From positions 2,588,501 through 2,652,500 of the forward strand of contig CM050454.1 of the NCBI GenBank assembly GCA_027563935.2: a stretch of DNA of 64,000 nucleotides. Direction: 5' to 3'. The stretch's first letter is position 1. Each line of letters begins with the position of its first letter. The notes beneath the pieces were generated by a model, which was not told the origin of the DNA, searched no databases, and saw nothing but the letters and a program-made list of their open reading frames with translations. Shown piece by piece: positions 55,819 through 64,000 of the stretch. The stretch comes from Costus lasius (taxonomy: Eukaryota; Streptophyta; Magnoliopsida; Zingiberales; Costaceae). The translations under genes and the position numbers were made by a program.

Positions 55819-56014
55819 TTGTAGATCTACTAGGGACTTTTCCAGATTTCCAAGGGAGTCTCACTCCTCGTCGATGCCGTCTGTCACGACAATCCTCATA
55901 ATCGTACGTTTCTTTCGCCACCGTCACAATGACGGCGTTTGTTACTCCCGTATGGATTTTCCCTCTCTTCGGATCTAGCAGGTCGGACCAATTGATACGA
56001 TCCGAAGAAAACGC

Positions 56015-56395
56015 AAGCAAGATGCAATATTATCTAATGAAGAAAATGACAACCTCAACCGGATGAGCCGGAGAGAAACAACGTCCCTATGTTTAGCTAA
56101 TACAAAAGTCATAACCTTTTCCCTCTCTTCCTTACCCTTTTTATAGTATTCACTTCCCCTTGGGTTGTCACCATTCATTCCCCTTTCCCTATGTCCCTTG
56201 GGTTGCTACCATTAATTCCCCTTTCCCTATGTCCCTTGGGTTGCCACCATTCATTCCCCCTTTCCCTCTGTCCTTTGGGCTTCCACTATTCACTCCTCAT
56301 TCCCTCTGTCCCTTGAGCTGCCACCATTCACTAAACCTGGCCCTTTGTGGGTTCGACGGGTGTAGACCCGCCATGTGGAGACTGGTTCAGTAACA
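56015..56395 (-). repeat. Gypsy 5' LTR, inner boundary uncertain
   Basis: On the plus strand the LTR ends ...GACTGGTTCAGTAACA at 56395. It contains about five tandem units of roughly 39 bp (CCCTATGTCCCTTGGGTTGC, CACCATTCATTCC) at about 56150-56335. A putative primer-site region (GTATCAATTGGTCC on the minus strand, about 55986-56000) follows, so the LTR is about 380 bp if that reading is right. Confidence 0.7.
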
Positions 56396-57920
56396 GATTT
56401 CCTACACGTTTGGAAACTGCTGCTGAACAGATCTATCCATAAAACCAGCTTAAATTTTGACATTCAAAGCTACATCTTAAAACTCGAACTCAGCAACTTA
56501 TATTCTAAGTTTCGAACCCTACAAAACCCTGCATTCTGATGTTTCTGAAAACTGCATTTTTGAATCATACTGGCAATTACTATATAGTTCCTGACTACAA
56601 CTACAAATCAATTACTGATTTCAGATTTTAGAACATCTTGGAACTATTCTAGGCTGCTGAATTTGATTAAAAATTTGCACAAACCAACGACTTCACTGAC
56701 TGATTTTAGTTTTAATGTTTTGAACATAATACTGAGTTGATTTCTACCTTCATTTAAAGCTTGTACTGCATCTCAACATGATCCAGCATTCTATTCGATT
56801 ACATAAGTCATGCATAGGAGCATGCGCGTACATGATTGGAAATTAATAGTTCAACAAATGCTCCCCAACGGATTTTGTATAAGCAAAAAGTGCGTATAAA
56901 TCCGTTGAAAATATATTTATACACTGTCCTTATTTGCTCTCGTCATCATCTTAGGTATCCGAAGTATCAGGACTAAACTCTAAGCTCAACAATAGCTCTG
57001 AGACTTTTAGTGAGGTGCTCTATTTGATATTTCCGTTCTTTACCCCTCACCCTTTAATAAAAGTTTTATTCTTATCGCTCTTTTATTTCGGTAGCACATG
57101 GCTTTCCTGTGGTCTCGTTGTGCTTCCATGTTGTTAGACGAGCCTAATGATGAAGCAATTTTAAAGTATATCAAGAAGTATGATCCTCCTGGCGATTTTC
57201 GGGAAATATGGCACGAGTGGCGTGACATAATGATGGAGGGAAGGGATGTGTTTCATAATAAAATACCTCAACATTTGCCTATCCCTTTACTGCCTATGAA
57301 CCATAAATCCAATCCACCCTTCGAAAGTAAGAATTGGACACTTTTAGAGTGCAGTATCATTGGAACGAGAAATTATAAGTCTCATATCTTTAATCAAGGT
57401 CCAGATTTATGCTTGTCTTGGAGCAGTTACCAGGACGTCCCATCAAGAATCAACCTTTTTCTTAGGTTTGGAAAGGCTTTTAATCGTGTGCCTAAGTGAG
57501 TCTCACGGTTTAGTATCTGTGGCAGTGTTAGACATTACCCTAGCTATATAGAATGGGCGCAGTACATTCTACGCAGCGAAAAGAAAGTTCTCAAGAAGGC
57601 CGGGATAAATGAAGCCATTATATTGTCACTGTTTAACTATAAATATACGTTAACTTATTGAAGAGCCTCTTGGAACATTGGAATCTGACTACGAACATAT
57701 GTTATCTCTTTGTTGAGGAAATTTTCCCCAACCTTTGGGGCGTGAGGAATGTCTGTGGACTTCCTATATTAGGCGCTCGGTACGATGAACACGTGCCAGA
57801 TGAGAAAATGCTTTTTAGTGAGACCACACATGGTGTTTTTCGATACTCTTCCTCTCTTAAAGTAGTATTTTACTACTTTTACGAGCTGCTTTGTCGACAT
57901 TCTGGGACGGTTTCCATCAC
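56396..57920. repeat. Inner inverted-repeat arm, left (1.5 kb)
   Basis: It pairs with 59195-60723 in inverted orientation with high identity, from GATTTCCTACACGTTTGG at the outer end to GGGACGGTTTCCATCA at the inner end. It contains the leader and the first half of the PMD gene. Confidence 0.95.
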
Positions 57921-59037
57921 TCATTAGATTTTGCACTTTGTTGATCTAGCCACTTCATACGATACTAGTTATTCTTCGTGATCCTTTTGGGATCGGTTCT
58001 GAGAACATTTTAGTACAATATTATGATGCGCCCTCTCGACCCTCTATTGCCGCGAGGTAGATAGATCGAGATACATTTCTCACTACGTTTCTGGTTTGCT
58101 GGTTATTCTACTTCACCGTCCCTTACAAATATTCCAACCGTATTAGGCCGGAGGTTTTCGTCATGGCTGATAGATTAACACAGAGTATTCATCTCTCTTT
58201 AGTACCAGCAGCACTGTCAAACTTATTTAGGTCTTTGAGGGAGGCTTGCACTGCTGATTTACCCGGTTCGAGAGATATATTGATTCCGCTTCAGTACTTA
58301 TTTGGGTAGTTTAATTTGCAATTACAGGGATTATACAACACCGTTATTTCTGAAACTATGAAGTGTAAATTATCATCTCTAGTATGCATCGCCGGGGCCT
58401 TTCCAGTCCGCTTTTAAAATTTTGAGGCACGCCTATTCTTTCGTAAGTATGAAGTCTTTGGGCGTCGATGGATCATATTCCCCAACGGAATAGGATATCT
58501 AAGTGAACAAGTTGACTGCCAAGATAGTCCCATTGACATTTTGACAAAGGATGGGTGGATTGCATCTGAGTTCCTTGTGAGCATCCGTGTTAGCTGGTTA
58601 CCTTTTAGAAGTGAGAATTTTGCATGTTTGGAAGTATATAACCTACACAGGTGTATTCGTCAGTTTGGTTTTAATCAAATCATCCCTCAAAATGTTCGTG
58701 ATTTCGGGAAATTATCTGGTGATTACATGACGATTGCTACTTGTTAGCGCATGTTACTCTGACGGGGGATTGATTCGTTATATACCATCCCAGCTCGTAG
58801 ACAGACCCCCAAATATGCTTATGAATACTTAATATGACATTCCATGCATTTAAAGACATTCTTCAGCAATAACATCGTAGATACATATAGTTTCTCTGAG
58901 AAATCCCATCCAAGGACATTTCTTAAAAGGGTAATCAATCGCCAGACATATGGTTTCGAATTTGACCTCTCAGAGTCTTTATCTTCAAAACAATTAAGAG
59001 TTATAGATTTGGGTGCGGCGTTAATCATTCCAAAGGA
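57098..59037 (+). pseudogene. Plant mobile domain (PMD) gene, left copy plus spacer
   Basis: ATG at 57098 begins MAFLWSRCASMLLDEPNDEA. Further on come FNYKY, LTTNICYLFVEEIFPNLWGV and RNVCGLPILG (PMD core; compare family pattern HWN--T-TF-F--GE----L-DV--L-GLPI-G), then in the unpaired spacer IRPEVFVMADRLTQSI, LVPAALSNLFRSLREA and LEVYNLHRCIRQFGFNQIIP, the typical PMD C-terminal signature (EPY-PHR-ARQFGFDQ-VP). PMD proteins such as MAIN and MAIL1 are nuclear and take part in transposon silencing; most other copies live in transposons. Lesions: a Trp codon turned TGA near 57498, a 1-nt deletion near 57651 and further stops. The part up to about 59037 ends in AAGGAG|GTAATA, perhaps a splice donor. 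Confidence 0.75.
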
Positions 59038-59194
59038 GGTAATATTCTTCTCTTTTCTTTCTTTTCATGTGTTAGTCTAGCAATTAATTTTTTCTTCTCT
59101 TTTGGAAAATAAGGCACAGGGCATGTACAAGAATCACAATCTGTCTTTAACGCTTGGTCCTCTCGAGTCTATATAGTTATGCAACAAGCAAATA
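57921..59194. other. Spacer between the inner inverted-repeat arms
   Basis: 1.27 kb present once only. It carries the central and C-terminal PMD segments in + orientation (best open piece 58541-58747). Hence the minus copy in the right arm lacks its 3' half. Confidence 0.85.
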
Positions 59195-60018
59195 ATGATG
59201 GAAACCGTCCCAGAATGTCGGCAGAGCAGTTCGTAAAGATGGTGAAATACTGCTTTAAGAGAGGAAGAGTATCGAAATTCACTATGTGTGATCTCACCAA
59301 AAAGCATTTTCTCATCTGGCACGTGTTCATCGTATCGAGTGCCTAATATAGGAAGTCCACAGACATTCCTCATGCCCCAAAGGCCGGGGAAATTTTCCTT
59401 ATCAAAGAGATAACATATGTTCGTAGTTAGATTCCAATGTTCCAAGAGGCTTTTCAATAAGTTAACGCCATATTTATAGTTAAACAGTGACAATATAATG
59501 GCTTCATTTATCCCGGCCTTCTTGAGAACTTTCTTTTCGCTGCGTAGAATGTACCGCGCCCACTCTATATAGCTAGGGTAATGCCTAACACTGCCACATA
59601 TATTAAACCGTGAGACCCACTTAGGCACACGATTAAAAGCCTTTCCAAACCTAAGAAAAAGGTTGATTCTTGATGGGACGTCCTGGTAACTGCCCCAAGA
59701 CAAGCATAAATCTGGACCTTGATTAAAGATATGGGACTTATAATTTCTCGTTCCAATGATACTGCGCTCTAAAAGTGTCCAATTCTTACTTTCGAATGGT
59801 GGATTGGATTTATGGTTCATAGGCAGTAAAGGGATAGGCAAATGTTGAGGTATTTAATTATGAAACACATCCCTTCCCTCCAGCATTATGTCACGCCACT
59901 CGTGCCATATTTCCCGAAAATCGCTAGGAGGATCATACTTCCTTATATACTTTAAAATTGCTTCATCATTAGGCTTGTCTAACAACATGGAAGCACAACG
60001 AGACCACAGGAAAGCCAT
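59134..60018 (-). pseudogene. Plant mobile domain gene, right copy, 3'-truncated
   Basis: It is the inverted copy of 57098-57920. From ATG at 60018 it reads like the left copy until a Lys codon has become TAA near 59858; from 59841 to 59134 it stays open for 235 codons, including WVSRFNICGSVRHYPSYIEW and SLLEHWNLTTNICYLFDKEN, where the left copy is broken. The last codons run past the inverted repeat into the spacer. The lesions of the two copies do not coincide, so the gene was intact when it was duplicated. Confidence 0.75.
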
Positions 60019-60723
60019 GTGCTACCGAAATAAAAGAGCAATAAGAATAAAACTTTTATTAAAGGGTGAGGGGGTAAAGAACGGAAATATCAAATAGAGC
60101 ACCTCACTAAAAGTCTCAGAGCTATTGTTGAGCTTAGAGTTTAGTCCTGATACTTCGGATACCTAAGATGATGACGAGAGCAAATAAGAACAGTGTAGAA
60201 ATATATTTTCAACGGATTTATACGCACTTTTCGCTTATACAAAATCCGTTGGGGAGCATTTGTTGAACTATTAATTTTCAATCATGTACGCAGCATACTC
60301 CTATGCATGACTTACGTAATCGAATAGAATGCTGGATCATGTTGAGATGCAGTACAAGCTTTAAATGAAGGTAGAAATCAACTCAGTATTATGTTCAAAA
60401 CATTAAAACTAAAATCAGTCAGTGAAGTCTGTTGGTTTGTGCAAATTTTTAATCAAATTCAGCAGACTAGAACAGTTCCAAGATGTTCTAAAATCTGAAA
60501 TCAGTAACTGATTTGCAGTTGTAGTCAGGAACTATATAGTAATTGCCAGTATGATTCAAAAATGCAATTTTCAGAAACATCAGAATGCAGGGTTTTGTAG
60601 GGTTCGAAACTTAGAATATAAGTTGCTGAGTTCGAGTTTTAAAATGTAGCTTTGAATGTCAAAATTTAAGCTGGTTTTATGGATAAATCTGTTCAGCAGC
60701 AGTTTCCAAACGTGTAGGAAATC
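59195..60723. repeat. Inner inverted-repeat arm, right (1.5 kb)
   Basis: Inverted partner of 56396-57920. At its outer end the sequence continues without break into ATTTTTTTGTAAAAAAAATT, showing the uninterrupted state of the site where the Gypsy sits in the other arm. Confidence 0.95.
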
Positions 60724-61997
60724 AGAAATATTTTTTTGTAAAAAAAATTAATTAGTTTGGAATCGCAGCTAAACTATAAATCCTAAATCTCATGCAGGTA
60801 TTTTGATGCAGTAAAACCGTGTGTAAAATCCTAGCTGAGATTAGGTTACATATGCTAAAATAATTCAGGTTTGTGCAGATTTGATGAAACCGCAGACTTG
60901 AATACTACAATGATTCGGTAGTTTGATGGCTACAACAATTTGAAAACAAAATCTAAGCTACAGAAAGTTTGCAAACAGTAATGATGTAGGCTACGTTGAA
61001 TTGATGTGCAGATTTATGTGTAAAGAAATGTAATCTTGAACAAGAGTTGGATACGGATTCAAAAAATGATACAGCAATTGTGTGCAGGAATATCAGAAAT
61101 ATCGAAATATTTGTAGATGTTATCTTGAATGTAATCTCAAACCAAAACAAGCTAAGTACACACTTAGTCACCAGAAATGGAGATTCAGGATAGATTCATG
61201 AAAAACATTTGCAGTAGTTAAGGATTAAGAAAATTCAGCAATTTAGTGACCATAGACTGATCAACAGTATCGAGTGCATAAATCTGAAATGTGAAGGCGC
61301 TGAATAACAGAATTGTTTGATTGCTGCATTAATTTCAAACCCTAAGCAATGTTTTGTGATGATTGAAATCAGAAGTTAAGCAATGCAGTGCATCAATTGA
61401 ATACATATTCATTTATGCAAACGTCTAATGTAAATGAAGCACATGGTTGTTGAACCATTAATCACGCATGTGCAACAAAGAATGGTCAAAATCTATTTTT
61501 GACCACAACCACACATCAACAGGAAGCTAACAGAAGAAAAGGATAAAAATCTGGCGTGTGCAAATAAGACAAATAAGACATAAACGATCATTGCAAATAA
61601 GGTAAATGTTTCAAAAAAAAAAAATCAAAAGGGGTGGTCGCAGCACTAGAGATAAAAAAAAATACAAGCAGTCAACAAATGGAAATGATCAGAGCTAATA
61701 AGGGAGAAGAAGAAAAGCGCTCACGGCAGCTGACGAAAATAAAAATGGAAAAAGCACGAAAAAAAAGGAGGGAAGACCCCTGTTAAGGGGATTTTCTCGT
61801 CACACTGGGGTTACATAAGGAGGGGGTCGACTAATGAAATGAAAAAAAAAATCAGAAGAAGCGAGAAGAAGAGGAGGGGAACACCGAGAGGCTGCAAGAA
61901 GCATATGAAGGTAATGAAAGGAGGTTTTCTTTTATCTACCTTGGCTTCATGGATGCACTAAGCATCCTAGCAGATGAATACACACACCATGCATTGT

Positions 61998-62031
<34 letters not shown>

Positions 62032-62899
62032 TTTTTTTCTTTAGGCTTCATGGATGCATTAAGCATCCTGGCATCACGTTTGAAAATTAATAGTAAGAGG
62101 CTAGAAGTTTGATCTGGAGAGCTCACGCAAAAAACAGAGAAGAGAAAAAGGGGCGTGAGAGATTGAAGAGTAGAGAAAAGAATGGAGGCGCTAGTTCAAA
62201 AAAGAAGGAAAGAAAATGTTTTGGAGGGGATGGAAGTGTGATTGGGTTAGGAAATTAGGTAGAGGAAGAGGACTAAAGAGATGCATAAAACTAAAAAGAA
62301 AGATGCGAAGAAGTTGACAAAATCTGCAATAAAAAAAGAGAAAGAAAAGAAAAGATGCGAGGAGGCCGGCAAGGTCATAAAATTAAAAAAAAAAAAACCA
62401 GAATCAGGAGGACTCGTAAAGGGGGAGGAATGGAGCCTACGTCCGAGTCAAAAGAAGAAGGAAAGTACCTGTCTTCCGATTTGTCTCTTTGATTTTCGAT
62501 CTGGTGAAGTGTCTTCCGATTTGTCTCTTTGATTTTCGATCTCGTGAAGTCACGGCAAAAGTTGCTAATGCTTAGAAAGTAGTTGGTGAAGATTTACCCT
62601 TTTTTCCCCTTCGGATCACTCTCCCTGGCTCAAAAAAATCTCTGCGATACAAGTAACGAAGATGTTCAATCGGCAAAAAAGAAGAAGAAAGAAGTTCGAA
62701 AAAAAGAAAGCTGACAAGGGTTGCTAAAATTTGGGAAGGAAACTCATAAAGACCTACCCGTTTTCCCTCTTTGACGAGAGCTTGATCAACAAAGGCTCCC
62801 TTTTGATCTGCCGAAGAAACAAGCTTGAAGCGGCGGGTTTAGGCCGTCAAAAAAAAAAGGGACGCAGATTCCGTAAATGATAACATACCGTAAATAATA
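60724..62899. other. Right-arm segment with no partner in the left arm
   Basis: 2.2 kb lie between the inner and outer right arms; the left arm has the Gypsy element there instead. The outer 1.4 kb is purine-rich (many AAAGAAG/GAGAAG runs), so a Lys-rich frame at 62281-62532 is not credible as a gene. A 39-bp tandem duplication (GTCTTCCGATTTGTCTCTTT start) lies near 62468-62548. Confidence 0.7.
62000..62029. repeat. (TA)n microsatellite flanked by direct repeats
   Basis: About 15 TA units. GGCTTCATGGATGCA(C/T)TAAG occurs on both sides (about 61944 and 62044), so a ~100-bp duplication encloses the microsatellite. Confidence 0.9.
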
Positions 62900-64000
62900 A
62901 CACAATATCAGATATATGTAAGAAAATTACCTGAAATTATCTCTATCGTTCTAGCAACAAAAAAAGGTTATGTGGCTCAAAACTTCATTTAGCCCACGGC
63001 CGAGAGTTCGATGGAAGCAGCCCAACGGAAAAATTTCTACGCCGTCAACATGAATCTCGGCAGTTCAAAGCAGCGCCCTGCTATCCCCGCCATTATCACT
63101 GCTTGGCACCTCAACCATCTCAACACCATCTCACCAGTAGTCGTCAACACTCTCTTTCGCCACCTCTGCCAGCCCTAGCATCGCCTCATCTTGGACTTCT
63201 TCCCCACTGGTTGTCTTTGCTTTGATTTTCGTCGCCCAGACGTCGTTGCCGAAAGATATCACTGCTTGGGACGCCGCCGCCACGGACTGATGTCGCCACT
63301 GCTTCCAGCTGCAGATGGACTCCCATCCCTTCCAGCGCATGATTCCGCCGATTCTCCGCTTACTTTTCTTCCAACATGAGCAAACTCTCCTCCGACGCCG
63401 AAATCGTCGGCATCCTCACCGGGAAGCCAACTTCCCTGCCCCTTCGATGGATTCCATGCAACGGCACCGTTACTTCCCCCATGAGCTTCTCGCCGGACGC
63501 AGAGTGTCGCATGGAAGAGTAAAGTTACTCTTTCGCGACGGAAATAAAAAAAATAAGAACAGAACAAAAATAAATTATGGTAATAATAATAATGCTAAGT
63601 AAAATAAAAAAAAAAAAAAAATATGTGTGGTGCAAAAATGACGGTGTCACCTTCCCAACCTCCCAAATTTGTTAGGTTGCTTGTGACTAAATGTCAAATT
63701 GAATAAAGAAAGCAATAAAAATCTCTCTTTGGTTAAGCCACTCGGCTAACGGCTTAAACTTGACTCGAGTTGTGTCTAAATGTTAACTTCGAAAGAAAAT
63801 GAAAATATCTGAAAGCCTTGGCGCATCGCGATGAAGTATTGTTTGGGAGGTGCTTACGTCGACGTTCATCGTCGGTGCGTAACTCCTCAGTATAACGCTG
63901 CATCCATCAAAGCAGAGTAATATTTTCCAAATTAAATTATCCAACACGCCGCAAGGCCAGATAATTTTCCAAATAAAATTATCCAACATGTTGTAAGGCC
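62900..64000. repeat. Outer inverted-repeat arm, right, continuing past the window
   Basis: Inverted partner of 49511-50915. It runs from TATCAGATATATG through the GC-rich block, the single copy of the block that is duplicated on the left, GGCGCATCGCGATGAAGTAT, and into the first two 42-bp units at 63925-64000. The match continues to the last base. Confidence 0.93.

Larger units (their letters stand above)
50919..56395 (-). mobile_element. Ty3/Gypsy chromovirus-type retrotransposon, inactive, 3' LTR truncated
   Basis: The element lies on the minus strand with gag, protease, RT-RNase H and integrase in Gypsy order. LTRs begin (minus strand) TGTTACTGAACCAGTC at 56395 and 51053. The 5' LTR is long; the 3' LTR keeps only about 135 bp (51053 to 50919) and then runs straight into the outer inverted-repeat arm. 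At least two in-frame stops and three frame changes interrupt the coding region. The element inserted into DNA whose other-arm counterpart (around 60723) is uninterrupted. Confidence 0.92.
48420..64000. mobile_element. Giant inverted-repeat (foldback-like) element carrying PMD genes, right end outside window
   Basis: Sequence from about 49511-50915 returns inverted at 62900-64000, and 56396-57920 returns inverted at 59195-60723. Going inward, both sides have a 42-bp array, a flank with GACGATGAACGTCGACGTA, a GC-rich block and then the PMD gene. The right arm is still matching at the last base of the window, so the element extends further by at least the 1-kb array. The left edge is only approximate. 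A Gypsy retrotransposon (50919-56395) sits inside the left arm. Long terminal inverted repeats made of tandem units are the hallmark of foldback elements; plant mobile-domain genes inside transposons are known from Mutator-like elements. Which class applies cannot be settled without the outer end and TSD. Confidence 0.7.

Noticed and set aside
62281..62532. Lys-rich 83-codon frame.
   Set aside because: Produced by a purine-rich tract with a 39-bp tandem duplication; not protein-like.
1..64000. CRISPR arrays, operons, ribosome-binding sites and rRNA genes.
   Set aside because: The sequence is eukaryotic nuclear DNA with spliceosomal introns. The tandem arrays have no spacer structure and no rRNA or convincing tRNA was seen.

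Overview
This window looks like a piece of a large, repeat-rich angiosperm nuclear genome. The evidence is a multi-exon gene with canonical plant splice sites, a plant-only protein family (chromomethylase), kilobase-scale introns and many plant transposons. Nothing fixes the species. The long introns filled with old transposons are what one sees in some monocots with big genes (palms, for example), but that is inference. All features were read by eye, so coordinates of repeats are accurate to a few bases only where a terminal motif or target-site duplication (TSD) is named.

Main gene. On the + strand, 17 consecutive exons between 10343 and 41465 assemble in one uninterrupted frame (2877 nt, 959 codons, every phase compatible). 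They encode the N-terminal tail, BAH domain, embedded chromodomain and catalytic motifs I to VIII of a DNA (cytosine-5) chromomethylase. The wording matches CMT2 (the CHH-context enzyme) better than CMT3. The last conserved block (target-recognition region and motifs IX-X, roughly 170 aa) is not found between 41465 and 64000. Either intron 17 is longer than 22.5 kb, or the gene is cut off by transposons.

Layout. 1-9.9 kb: flanking DNA with one credible orphan exon of an upstream gene, a hAT-type non-autonomous element (2113-3049) and a 1.5-kb solo LTR with a perfect TSD (5348-6853). 10-41.5 kb: CMT2-like gene. Its introns hold a hAT element carrying a captured RING-H2 gene (11620-13395), a second short hAT element (15009-15433), several tandem duplications, a degenerate minisatellite, a Tourist-type MITE (27522-27615), a LINE fragment (about 28.9-29.5 kb) and a decayed hAT transposase gene (about 35.4-38.7 kb). 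41.5-48.4 kb: AT-rich DNA with a MITE and a Copia gag remnant. 48.4-64 kb: one very large inverted-repeat (foldback-like, possibly Mutator-like) composite. Its outer arms contain a 42-bp tandem array, and its inner 1.5-kb arms carry two opposite copies of a plant-mobile-domain (PMD) gene. A chromodomain Gypsy element has landed in its left arm. The right end lies beyond the window.

How the parts may relate. A silencing enzyme gene (CMT2 methylates long heterochromatic transposons) is itself loaded with transposons. If its last intron really spans the 48-64 kb palindrome, every full-length pre-mRNA would contain a long hairpin homologous to PMD elements, a Mu-killer-like source of small RNAs. 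That is a hypothesis, stated with tests below.
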